Positions 1-10,459 of a DNA stretch of 64,000 nt are shown here, piece after piece. The stretch comes from Amanita rubescens (taxonomy: Eukaryota > Basidiomycota > Agaricomycetes > Agaricales > Amanitaceae), in the NCBI GenBank assembly GCA_015039365.1, contig WION01000124.1, forward strand, positions 62,001 through 126,000. Direction: 5' to 3'. The translations under genes and the position numbers were made by a program. How positions within the stretch are numbered: position 1 is the stretch's first letter; each line of letters starts with the position of its first letter. The notes below the pieces were generated by a model. It was not told the DNA's origin. It made no database searches and saw only the letters and a list, made by a program, of their open reading frames with translations.

Positions 1-27
1 TGGCAACAATATTGCCGTAATACCCTC

Positions 28-38
28 TAATATATTTA
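28..38 (+). promoter_or_regulatory. TATA-like element of aspartic peptidase copy A
   Basis: An AT-rich TAATATATTTA stretch lies about 50 nt before the preferred start codon at 84. The same element with the same flanks occurs before copy B (2616-2626), so the promoter was duplicated with the gene. Its place also favours the ATG at 84 over the in-frame ATG at 39, because transcription would probably begin after position 39. Confidence 0.45.
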
Positions 39-83
39 ATGCGACGGGCACCTGCGAATGCGAACAGGCCCCTCAGAGCAATC

Positions 84-1840
84 ATGTTTCCCAAGACGCT
101 GCTCAGCACCCTCCTTCTCGCTCTCGTTGTCGCGGCTAATCCAGTCCCTAGTCTTGTCAAGTTACCCCTTACTAGGCGCCTCAATAGCGATAATGCTGCT
201 GCACTGAACATTTTGAAACGTGACCAGGCTCGCGCCCGTTCCCTGGTCACTAGAAGTGTCTACAACGAGGCTCTTACCAATAACGTCATGAACTACACTG
301 CAAGCGTTGAGATTGGAGCTGGCACTTGTATGCTCGGCTGTCTCAACTACTGCTCGGACTAGGACTAACGGCTCTTCAGATACCCTGCTTGTAGACACAG
401 CGAGGTGCGGTGTCTCATCATATTCTCTTTTCGTCATGTTCATTGCTTTACAGTGCAAACACTTGGATCGGAGCGAATCAACGGTATCAACCGTCGCCCT
501 CTAGTCAGGATACGGGTGAAACAGTGGTATGCCGAACGTCTTCATTTCAAACGAGTCACCAAACTTTCTTCGTAGAAGGTTTCGTACGGTTCAGGGTCGT
601 TCTCAGGTTGAGAAGTATTCATCTGACACAATTGTATCTGATGCTGATATCACGAAGGTGAAGAGTTCATGGACACTGTCAGATTCGGCTCCTTGGTAAT
701 TGAGGGGCAGTCATTCGGTGTTGCAAGCACTGTGAGTAGGTACATGGGTCATATAATCATGATTAATCTGCTCATGCCTTTAGTCTTCCGGGTTTACCGG
801 TCTTGATGGCGTCTTGGGGTACGTATATTCAGCATCGTCTGACAAATGGAATTACTGACATTTTGATAAGAATTGGTCCAGTCGACCTGAGTCAAGGTAT
901 GTTGGTCATGCTTTTCGCGAAAAATAGTGCAGTTTCTGATCCCTTCCCCAGGAACCACCTCCGGCGGTGGCACAGTCCCTACAGTGACGGATAATGCATT
1001 CTCTCAAGGTTCGATAGATGCACATATGATTGGCATCTCTTTTGAGCCGACGACGTCGCAATCGGATCAGAACGGAGAACTGACGTGGGGTCAGTGATTG
1101 TATTTATTCTTTGGAAGGCGAAATATCTCAATATCGACAGGTGCCACTGACGCTTCGAAATTCACTGGAGATCTGACTTATGTGTGAGCTTGGCTTGCAC
1201 TTATTAGGAGCTATTGTTATAACACCTCCTAGGCCCATTACGTCCACTTCTCCAGCTAGTACTTATTGGGGAATTGATCAATCCATTACGTATGGTTCCA
1301 GCGGGACGCCAATCTTGAGTACCGCCGCCGGCATCGTCGACACTGGTATGTCCAAGACCATCGTTGAACTTTAACCTGCACGTTAACACATGATTCCCAG
1401 CCACGACTATGATTCTCATTGCGTCAGATGCATTTACGAAGTACCAACAGGCGACAGGTGCCACAAAGGACTCGACTACTGGCATGCTGACATTAACTAG
1501 TGATCAGTTCTCTAATCTAGAGTCCTTGTTCTTCCACATCGGTGGTGTATGTTCTTATTCTCTCCCGCCTTAATTTTATCACATTACTGACATTAACGGA
1601 CAGACAACCTTTGAGCTGACTTCCAATGCGCAGATATGGCCCCGTGCCCTGAACACTGCAATTGGCGGTACTGCAGGCAATATCTATCTGATTGTTGGAG
1701 ACAACGGCTCAAAGAGCGGCGCGGGGCTTGATTTCGTAAACGGTTATACCTTCCTAGAGAGGTTTTATACCGTCTATGATACCGGTAACCAACGAGTCGG
1801 TTTTGCAACAACTCCTCATACTTTTGATACGACAAACTAG
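84..1840 (+). CDS. Polyporopepsin-type aspartic peptidase, copy A, with DTA in place of both DTG motifs
   Basis: Secreted pepsin-family (A1) peptidase homologue. The start at 84 gives a hydrophobic signal peptide (MFPKTLLSTLLLALVVAANP) and then a propeptide rich in Lys/Arg. Exons joined at small GT..AG introns read through the flap region (KVSYGSGSFSG), the linker (GILD-type loop read as LDGVLGIGPVDL) and the C-terminal lobe (NAQIWPRALNTAIGG, FVNGYTFLERFYTVYD), ending at 1840 with no frameshift. The first active-site motif reads LLVDTASANTWIGA and the second GIVDTATTMILIASDAF, so both glycines of the D-T-G pair are alanine while both catalytic aspartates remain. About two codons are missing before the first motif compared with copy B. 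Either a catalytically altered paralogue or an early pseudogene; conserved reading frame favours the former. Confidence 0.75.
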
Positions 1841-2588
1841 TACTGTATCGGAGAAAAACAGTTATCATCTTTATCCTATTTTCAATTTATAATACACCTA
1901 ACTCGAATACATTGTGCGACAAATTCAGATTAACCTGTATAAACGGGACAGGGGGAGGCAACGACATGATCCTTGGCCCGTCGATGGCAGGTATTGAGAG
2001 TAGTTTTCCCGGCAGCACCAACTTGAACACGACCGATGGCAATTCGATTTGATGAATAACTGAAAGAGGGTCAGATATCGATGTGACTTACAAGTTTACA
2101 ATGCCGGTATCGTGAACTGGGCACCTTAGGGCAAGCAGATGCACCTCTGGAGAGTGTACGAGACGTCACGCATCATTGACGACGTTTTCGGTGCTGGGCT
2201 AAACGCAGTGAGCGAACAGGTGTCAGGATTTAACCTCGCGGTCGTCTATTATTATCATCCTCATCAATTCAAATCGGTCACCAGAAATCTCACCGTTTCC
2301 GCCGTTTACACTAGCCTAATACGGACTCGGACTCGGACGCTCACCCGACTCGCCTTGCCTCGTCCCTCCAGGCTACATCTCTCTCTGTCAGCTCCTATGC
2401 ACGCTTGGCATGGGGCCGCTCGGATAAGCACCGTATTCCAATCAACATGGACTAGCTCACTCGGCACAAATAGCAGCTTACTCGCTTCAACGTTGGTTGA
2501 ATTTAATCCAAAAAAGCACTAGCGCATAACGCTCATCCAGCACATCATGCATCATGCCGTCAGCATAAAAAACTTATTCACGAACATG
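1841..2588. other. Spacer between aspartic peptidase copies A and B
   Basis: The first 240 bp match the 3' flank of copy B. The rest (about 2086-2588) is unique here. An open frame at 2139-2522 has no recognisable motif and no typical basidiomycete splice pattern; I do not call it a gene. Confidence 0.5.
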
Positions 2589-2615
2589 TGGCAACAATAT
2601 TGCCGTAATACCCTC

Positions 2616-2626
2616 TAATATATTTA
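2616..2626 (+). promoter_or_regulatory. TATA-like element of aspartic peptidase copy B
   Basis: Exact counterpart of the element at 28-38, about 50 nt before the start codon at 2672, inside the tandem duplication. Confidence 0.45.
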
Positions 2627-2671
2627 ATGCGACGGGCACCTGCAAATGCGAACAGGCCCCTCAGAGCAATC

Positions 2672-4432
2672 ATGTTTCCCAAGGCGTTGCTCAGCACCCT
2701 CCTTCTCGCTCTCGTCGTCGCGGCTAATCCAGTCCCTAGTCTTGTCAAGTTACCCCTTACTAGACGCTTCAATAGTGATAATGCCGCTGCATTCAACATT
2801 GTGAAACGTGACCAGGCTCGCGCCCGTTCCCTGGTCACTAGAGCTTCTGTCCCTGTTACCAATAACGCTGTCCACTACATTGCGGCTGTTGAGATTGGAA
2901 GTCCCCCTACCACTTGTATGCTCGGCTCTCAACTACTGCTCGGACTAGGACTAACCACTCTTCAGATGACCTGGTTGTTGACACGGCAAGGTGCGGTATC
3001 TCATCACATTCTCTTTTCGTCATGTTCACTGCTTTACAGCGGAAACACCTGGATCGGAGCTGATAAATCATATGTTCAGACGAGCTCTAGTCATCAAACG
3101 CCTGATAAAGTGGTATGCCGAACGTCTTCATTTCAGAGGAGTCACCAAACTTTCTTCCTAGAGCGTTTCGTACGGTTCAGGGTCGTTCTCAGGTTGAGAC
3201 ACATTCATTCTGACACAATTGTATCTGATGCTGATATCACGAAGGTAAGGAGTACACGGACACTGTCACACTCGGCTCTGGCCTGGTAATTGAGGGGCAG
3301 TCAATCGGTGTTGCAAGTACTGTGAGTAGCTACATTGGTTCACATAATCATAATTAATTTGTTCATGCCTTTAGTCTTCCGGGTTCACCGGTCTTGATGG
3401 CGTCTTGGGGTATATCTAGCATCGTCTGACAAATGGAATTACTGACATTTTGGTAAGAATTGGTCCGGCCGACCTCAGTAAAGGTATGTTGGTATTATTT
3501 TTCGCGAAAATAAGGCAGTTTCTGATTTGTTCTCCAGGAACCCTCTCCCCCGACAGCAGCACCACGATCCCTACAGTGACAGATAATCTATTCGCTAAAG
3601 GTTTGATAAATGCGGACATGGTTAGCATCTCTTTTGAGCCAGCGACGTCGCAATCGGATCAGAATGGAGAACTGGCATGGGGTCGGTGATTGTATTTATT
3701 CTTTAGAAGGCGAAAGATCTCAATATCGACAGGTGACACTGACTCTTCGAAATTCACTGGATCAGTGACTTATGTGTGAGCTTGGCTTGCACTCATTAGG
3801 AACTATTGTTATAACACTTTCTAGGCCCATCACGTCCGCTTCTCCAGCTAATACTTATTGGGGAATTGATCAAGCCATTACGTATGGTTCCAGCGGGACG
3901 CCAATCTTGAGTACCACCGCCGGCATCGTCGACACTGGTATGTCCAAGACCATCGTCTAACTTTAACCCGCACGTTAACACATTATTCCCAGCCACGACT
4001 ATGATTCTCATTGCATCAGATGCATTTACGAAGTACCAACAAGCGACAGGTGCCACAATGGACTCGACTACTAGTATGCTGACGTTATCTAGTAGTCAGT
4101 TCGCTAATCTAGAGTCCTTGTTCTTCCACATCGGTGATGTATGTTACTATTCTCTCCTACCTTAATTTTATGACATTACTGACATTAACGTACAGACAGC
4201 CTTCGAGCTGACTGCCAATGCGCAGATATGGCCCCGTGCCCTGAACACTGCAATTGGCGGCACTGCAGGCAATATCTATCTGATTGTCGGAGATAACCGT
4301 TCAAACAGTGGCGCAGGGCTTGATTTCGTAAACGGTTATACCTTCCTAGAGAGATTTTATACCGTCTATGATACCGCTAACCACCGGGTCGGTTTTGCAA
4401 CAACTCCTTTCACTACTGCTACGTCAAACTAG
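2672..4432 (+). CDS. Polyporopepsin-type aspartic peptidase, copy B, with DTA in place of both DTG motifs
   Basis: Tandem paralogue of copy A with the same intron positions. The signal peptide starts MFPKALLSTLLLALVVAANP; an in-frame ATG at 2627 would put 15 charged residues before it and is less likely. Exons join in phase through VEIGSPPTTYDLVVDTASGN, KVSVSYGSGSFSG, LDGVLGIGPADLSKG, SPDSSTTIPTVTDN and the C-terminal FVNGYTFLERFYTVYD block, ending at 4432. The first active-site motif is VVDTASGNTWIGAD and the second GIVDTATTMILIASDAF. The second Ala codon spans an intron: the exon ends in G and the next begins CC, where copy C has GT (Gly). All exons are open, so the alteration is not part of general decay. 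Expected to be secreted; activity is doubtful. Confidence 0.75.
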
Positions 4433-4964
4433 TGCTATAATCGGAGAAGAACAGTTATCATCTTTATCCTATTTTCAATTTATAATAAACCTGTTTTGGA
4501 TACCTTGTGCGACGAGAGGCAATTCTGAGTAAACTTGGACATGATCCTTGGCCCGTCGATGGGAGATAACGTGGAATAATGGCAATGCAGGTATTGAGAG
4601 TGGCTCTCGATGGCAATTCAATCTGATGAATAACTGAAAGAGGGCCAGATATCCGGTACAATAGACATTTAGTTCTTATACGACCAAAGGGGCTTTTGAC
4701 CGTCTCGTTTCCGGGCCCCACTAGCCTCTTTTTGTACATGGACTAAATTCCTTCTGAGGACAGAAACCTGCAACTACATGTGGGCTGGGGTTCGCAATGA
4801 TTAACGTAACGTAAACTTACAGTTACAATTGAATTCGTAGATTGCTAGTACAAAACGGGCTTCAATGTAAGTCGTGAATACATAGTCTAATTATGCAACA
4901 GAAACTAAAATAGAACGAATTTCCCCGGAAATAAAAGAAAACGACGCCAACAAGGTTTTGTCGT
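4433..4964. other. 3' flank of copy B and intergenic sequence
   Basis: Positions up to about 4655 are the right-hand copy of the duplicated 3' flank. Beyond that I see no gene, only AT-rich sequence before the convergent gene ending at 4965. Confidence 0.5.
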
Positions 4965-5807
4965 TTATGGTATAATGACACCCGCGATCGGGCATTGTTC
5001 AAATTCTGCATGTCGTTTTTTCCGCCAGTTTCTTTGGGTTTGAAGGCGATCAACTGCCTGTCGCATCGCGCTGCCTTTGTACACCCACATGTTTTGTGGT
5101 TTAACTTCTCCCATACCAGCGCTTCCGGTGAATATCTTATCTCTTCCCACGCAACGCTTCTTGACGATCCTCGCACCCTCATCGACTTTAGGGGATGCGA
5201 ATGCGTCCTGCATGGCAATTAACCTGTGGTGCGTCCGTTCGCTTGGTACATTCCCCAGGAAAGAATTGCTACGTGTATGAGCAACCCCTCCGGGAATAGA
5301 ATTACTTTTCACCCGACCCTCCGGCTGTTTCAGCTTGAACTGCACCTGTCCCTGAGGCCTTTCATCGACACTCGCCTTCTTCTCCCAGTTTACTTCCGAC
5401 AAGGGCTTGAAGTCCTTTTGTGATCTTTCCAGTACCTCTTTAACCTTTTTCCCCCATTCCTCCAGCTCGTATAGTTTGTGGACCATCATTTTAAACGTGA
5501 ATGGGTACCATCTCCCCACGGTGAACTCATGCGCCAAATCAGCTGAGATCGCGTCGTCGGTAGTCAATCCCGGGTTGGCTACAGCGCTACTTCGTAGCCC
5601 AGCGGATCTACCATTTCGCGTCTCCTGTTGGGACGTGTCTTTGCTTCGTACGGTGCTGCTGTGATTTTGAATGGTCGGTAGTGTCAGGTCTGCAGGGGCA
5701 GCAGAGGTCCTGTGACTCTCTGGTGGCATGGACGCATAATCTTTGCGCGAAGCACGATTGATGAGACGTTCGAAGAATTTGGCGAATTCGGCTTTTTTGG
5801 CTTCCAT
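4965..5807 (-). CDS. Unrecognised basic protein, 280 residues
   Basis: A single open frame on the minus strand begins MEAKKAEFAKFFERLINRAS and ends at 4965. I do not recognise a domain. The N-terminal third is polar and Ser/Thr rich; a central segment (VGRWYPFTFKMMVHKLYELE, about residues 96-115) looks folded and is followed by a predicted charged helix (EEWGKKVKEVLERSQKDF); the C-terminal part is basic with many Lys/Arg. No signal peptide or membrane segment is visible. Composition resembles an intracellular nucleic-acid or adaptor protein, but that is inference. An upstream exon cannot be excluded because I see no clear promoter. It lies convergent to aspartic peptidase copy B. Confidence 0.5.
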   Translation of the reverse strand: MEAKKAEFAKFFERLINRASRKDYASMPPESHRTSAAPADLTLPTIQNHSSTVRSKDTSQQETRNGRSAGLRSSAVANPGLTTDDAISADLAHEFTVGRWYPFTFKMMVHKLYELEEWGKKVKEVLERSQKDFKPLSEVNWEKKASVDERPQGQVQFKLKQPEGRVKSNSIPGGVAHTRSNSFLGNVPSERTHHRLIAMQDAFASPKVDEGARIVKKRCVGRDKIFTGSAGMGEVKPQNMWVYKGSAMRQAVDRLQTQRNWRKKRHAEFEQCPIAGVIIP

Positions 5808-6538
5808 TGCGCGCGGGCTTTAGAGGAAGGTATCAAGGATAAAGAACGAGCCGAGTTGGGCGTGGCATGGATGATTAAATCGTGGCAAGGGACAAAGCGT
5901 TTCGACCTGTATTTGGCAATGGCCTTTGTCTTCCGCACCTGATAAGATGATCTCATGTGGCCAAGTTTCAGTGGCCACCAGGTTCATCAGTTTCAAAATA
6001 AGCCATCATGAATATTCTGACAACACCGGCATCGGCTTGAGTTTGTGTGGTTTGATATTTCGCAATCGAAGAAATAGAGTGCTTGCCGATGATACTTAAA
6101 TAAGCAATCTTTCATCACAAAGACAGCTATAAGATATTTGATTCGTGTGCGCGACGTACAGGGCTTACATTGGCAGGAGCATCGCCTGATGATTCCAGAG
6201 TAGTACAGAGACCAGATGACCGGCCTGACGATGCGACGGAATCATTGCAAAGCATGAGTGGACTTAAGAAGTTTACATTGAACAGGTAAAAGCCATAGTG
6301 GGGGTAGTACACACTTAGGCTCTTGCAAACAGAACATTCAGGTCCAGGTATTGACTAATAATCAGTCCAAACCCTAAAGAAAGCTAGTAGATCCTTTTTT
6401 ATCGCCTGTCCTGGGTTATCCCAGCAACAAAAAAACGTTTATGTGGTGGTCAAGGCGATGGCAGGGACTTACATGGGGTTGCGATTCAGTGTATAAGAAC
6501 GAGGCGTTATTCGGCGTCGAAACGGAAAATCAAAAATT

Positions 6539-7250
6539 GTGCGAATAATACTTACGTCAGTGATCCTTGCCCAATCGATGGCTGTTCTCATCGCTGAGCT
6601 CATTGAGTCAATCGTCAGCTTTCTTTCCGCGCATCAACCAAGGACGTTTACATTCCTTGCGCCTCTTATACGGATCAATTTTTCAGCATCCTACGCAGAG
6701 AATTCAGAATTTATAACAAAGAGACCCAGGCATACCTTGAAGCTAGGTGCCGCAGCATCACCTTTGCCATCAACTGTCCGAGTCTTCGTGCGCCAGACCA
6801 GGGGTCCACCACAAACTATCCAGCCGACATAGCCATTCTCCGCTTATCAGTGATAACAAACTTTCCTCTGTTCCCAACTTGCGCAAGATTGCAATACACT
6901 ATCACAACATTGGCTTCAACGATATTCTCGACTTGTGGATTTCACCCCGCAGGTAACTGGGTTAGAGATACTCCAGACGTTCAGCCCCGAAATACCCGAC
7001 TTTTTGAAATCAGGGTTGCGAGACAAAGGCGACGCATATAGGAGTCCCCGCCATCTTTCCAACGATCATACGGCGTCATACGGCCCTCTTAGGGAGATAT
7101 GCATCCGTGTCCCCGATTCGCTTCGGCGACTCGCAAGAGATATTATCTACTGCAAACTTTCACGTTGAACGTCTCCCTTCCGTGCTTTATCTGGCCAGGG
7201 AGATATATCTGGTGCGGAATATATTTATGGCGTCATGAAAAGTTTAGGTA
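6539..7250 (+). pseudogene. Possible decayed F-box-like gene
   Basis: Near 6570 the translation LIAELIESIVSFLSAHQPRT has the spacing of an F-box-like helix pair (usually LPAELIxxIVSFL in basidiomycetes). Leucine-rich fragments follow in changing frames: LSSVPNLRKIAIHYHNIGFN near 6860 and YGPLREICIRVPDSLRRLAR near 7100. No single frame or simple splicing links them, so I read this as a relic. It is not similar at DNA level to the four F-box copies further right. The call rests on motif appearance only. Confidence 0.3.
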
Positions 7251-7912
7251 TGATTATGCTATATTTTTCGTGTTGAATTATTATCTTGCAAATGTGAAGA
7301 TGTGGGCGCGATGGTATCCTTGTTGGACTTTCGGAAAGGCGGGCGCTATTTTTGTATGCTTTGCCAACCTAGCGGTCTTTGCCCCCCTTAGCATACCGAA
7401 GTACTAATCCATGTCAGAGGAGAAGGACGCACGCGTTATAGGCTTGACTTTGCTGGTTGCTGTCAAAACAACCGCACGAGAGGAATGATGAGCTGAATGT
7501 GGGAACGACAGAAGCGCTATTCTACCTAAATGCCGTTTTCGACTATCGATTAGTATCGCAATGGCCGGTTTCCTTGCGCGTTGATCGCATCGAGAAGGTG
7601 TCTCCACTTGGTACCTCGCGAATACGGTACGGGCCATACGGCGTACGTGCAATAATAATTGTAAGTTCGAGAACTTCGACTCTGACGCGTTTAATATTGC
7701 GTTTCTAGGGTCTGATGGAGGTATACCATAAACGCTCTAGGGTGTATCCGTTGTTCTTCCATCAATGATTAATGATCTCTCGTAAATGCGCAATAGAAAT
7801 GGTAATTTTTAGCTAAACTTCATGGTGATGGGCGGCGTTAACATGTGCCAAGTCCTTACTAAAAGGAGCGCCCACAACCACTTTCAGTGCACTGGGTTCT
7901 CGAACAAGAGTC
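7251..7912. other. Intergenic region upstream of aspartic peptidase copy C
   Basis: No gene recognised. Short open frames on both strands lack known motifs. The promoter of copy C should be in the last few hundred bases, but I see no clear TATA box. Confidence 0.4.
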
Positions 7913-9659
7913 ATGTTTCCCGGGCCCAAAGCGCTGCTCAACGGCTTACTCCTCGCTCCATTCCTTGCGATCAATCCGGCTTCTGCTGTTGTAACGATAC
8001 GTCTTAACAGACATCTCAATACCGCAAGTGCTCTGAGCATCTTGAAGTTTGATCAAGCTCGCGCCACTTTCCTCGCGACTGGAGTTTCCAGCTGGGATGA
8101 ACCCGAGCCAATTGTTAATGAGGCTGAATATTACACTGCCGATGTTGGGATTGGAACTCCCCCCACCTACTGTGCGCTTTGAACTTAATTTAACTATTTC
8201 GGTTGTTTTAACGGTCCTTCAGATTCCCTTCTTGTTGACACCGGAAGGTGAGGTGTCAAGGCATCGTGGTTCTTTTGTTGTCTTCACACGACTTGCAGTT
8301 CAAACACCTGGGTCGGAGCTAACAAGACGTATGTGGAGACACTCTCCAGTGTCAAAACTAATCAAACTGTGGTAAACCAAATGTGTTCATTGCATATCAG
8401 TTGCCGATTTTTTTTAGGCTGTTAAATACGGTTCAGGAAACTTCACAGGTAGAGATATCTTCGTTCAGACGTGCTCATTGCTCAAATCGATTTCCTCAAG
8501 GTGTGGAGTACATAGATACCGTCACTCTTGGAGAAATGGTAATTCATAATCAATCCATTGGCGTTGCAACTTCAGTGGGTGGCTAGCTTGATTGTAAACT
8601 ATGACCTTTACTCATGACTTCACAGGACCACGGATTCCCCGATATTGATGGCATCTTGGGGTATGTTCGTCCTTGCTAACTAATAGCATGTCTGACCTTC
8701 TTTAGAGTCGGTCCAATCGACCTAACTTTACGTACGTTTAGTTATATTTTTTCAAAATACAGCTGTTCCTGATAGCTCCCAGGATCGCTCTCTCCGGACA
8801 ACACGACCACGATCCCCACTGTGACTGATAACGCATTTTCTCAAGGTCTGATACCCGCACACGAGATCGGCATCTCGTTTGAGCCGACGACCTCGGCTAT
8901 GACGCGGAATGGAGAGCTGACATGGGGTCAGTAATTACATTTATTCTGGGGGTGAAAGACTTGAACATCAACAGGTGGCGTCGACCCATCGAAGTTTATT
9001 GGGTCGCTCCATTATGCGTGAGCTAACCTGTGCTTCATTGGAATAATCGTCATGACAGTGTTTAGACCTATTACAAGCACCCTTCAAGCTGGTAGATTCT
9101 GGGGAGTCAATCAAACCATTACATACGGTTCGATGACAATCATGAGCAACTCTGCAGGCATTGTTGATACCGGTACGTTCGGAAACCGTTAGACTGGAGC
9201 TGCTCAATGGAAAATTTCGTCAGGTACAACATTGGTCCTCCTTGCTACCGATGCGTATCAACGGTACGCGAATGCGACAGGGGGCACGTACAACTCAACT
9301 GTTGGCTTACTCAAGATATCTACTGATCAGTACGAGGCCTTATGTCCCCTGAACTTCGACATCAATGGTGTATGCCGCCATCTGTTTCCCTATACCTATC
9401 TTATATCGCTAACATGTGTATGCAGAAAACCTTCACTCTAACACCAAATGCGCAGATATGGCCTCGTTCTCTGAACAATCTAATCGGCGGCGACCGTAAT
9501 GATATATTTCTGATTGTTCAAGATCTTGGCTCAGCGAGTAAATTATTCAGCTTCGTAAACGGTTATACCTTCCTTGAGAGGCATTATACTGTCTATGATA
9601 GCGCCAAAAGACAAGTTGGCTTTGCCAACACTCCTTTTACCGATGCTACGACGAACTAA
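7913..9659 (+). CDS. Polyporopepsin-type aspartic peptidase, copy C, canonical active site
   Basis: Secreted A1 aspartic peptidase. The start MFPGPKALLNGLLLAPFLAI gives a signal peptide, followed by a propeptide. Nine or so short introns are removed in phase at the same places as in copies A and B. The first catalytic motif is LLVDTGSSNTWVGANKTYVE, the flap region AVKYGSGNFTG, and the second motif GIVDTGTTLVLLATDAY, so both D-T-G triplets are intact. The protein ends FANTPFTDATTN at 9659. It is much more diverged in DNA from A and B than they are from each other, so it is an older paralogue. It serves as an internal reference showing that the splice sites used for A and B are right. Likely role: extracellular protein digestion at acid pH. 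Confidence 0.85.
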
Positions 9660-10459
9660 AACTTTGAGGGGAGGGAACCATTGTATTTATTCGTACCAAG
9701 TTATCTTTCGTTTTGATGTGGTTAATTTGATTGGATACTAATAAAACACTAATGACGGCGACATACAGTCAGCCCATCATCTCGCAGCCCGCACTGCCGT
9801 TCCGTTTGCGCAGTGCTGAAAAGGGCTGAGCCGTTAGGAATGTAACTCCTGCTGGACCGGAAAATTGCAACCATCCAAAATCGGAAAGTTGATGATCCAT
9901 TGGTAGGTGACATACTGGCAAAGTCGGCGAGCTGGCTTGCAAAATGGCTGTTGGGGTGAATTAGATGCATTACCTACGTGTTGTGATTCTAACTAAACGC
10001 AGCTAAGCGCACCTTTGCGCTTGACCAATGCATGACAAGCGGCTAGATGACGAGACGCAATCTTCCTTTTGTCTTGCTTTCGTGTTCCTGTTTGTAAAGG
10101 TGAATTCAAGATCACTTAGGCGGAACAATGAGCGCTTGAGCATCTAGTGGTGCAAATCACGGCTGTAATGGACGGATGAAAGAAGGTAAGTAAGTACAGC
10201 AATGTCTGCCAGGCGAAGTTCACGTTCATTGATAATGCGATCTAACTTTGATGGTCGTGGGAAGTAGGCCTGAGCTTATGCGACTCATGGACCAGGGAAA
10301 GCAATTTTACTAAACAAGGTCAACGGTCAGTGAACAAACAACAACGGTTTCCGACGTTTATATCTTAATTTTTGCATTAGCATATCCGGTATGCGATTAG
10401 CGCAATATGTACGAGTAAAGCATTATATACGGACGTCTAAGTCTATCGTTAAGGGCAAT
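9660..10459. other. Intergenic region
   Basis: No gene recognised between the convergent ends of aspartic peptidase copy C and the RTC4-like gene. The small frame at 9749-9970 (minus) has no recognisable features. Confidence 0.4.

Larger units (their letters stand above)
1..4655 (+). repeat. Direct tandem duplication carrying aspartic peptidase copies A and B
   Basis: The sequence from position 1 returns at 2589 (offset 2588) with long near-identical runs covering promoter, all exons and introns, and about 240 bp of 3' flank. Recognisable homology ends near 2085 in the left unit and near 4655 in the right unit. The left unit is followed by about 500 bp (2086-2588) that is not repeated. The left unit may begin before the window. 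Coding and non-coding positions have both diverged, so the duplication is not brand new. Confidence 0.85.

Noticed and set aside
1340..1420. DTA at the second motif as a splicing mistake
   Set aside because: The donor GTATGT and the only AG acceptor before the conserved TTMILIASDAF segment leave no other junction that keeps frame; copy C at the same junction gives DTG.
2139..2522. 127-codon frame between aspartic peptidases A and B
   Set aside because: No motif, absent from the right-hand duplication unit, and Arg/Thr/Leu composition typical of random frames.
162..4056. Minus-strand frames within the aspartic peptidases
   Set aside because: They are antisense shadows of exons and their positions repeat with the duplication.
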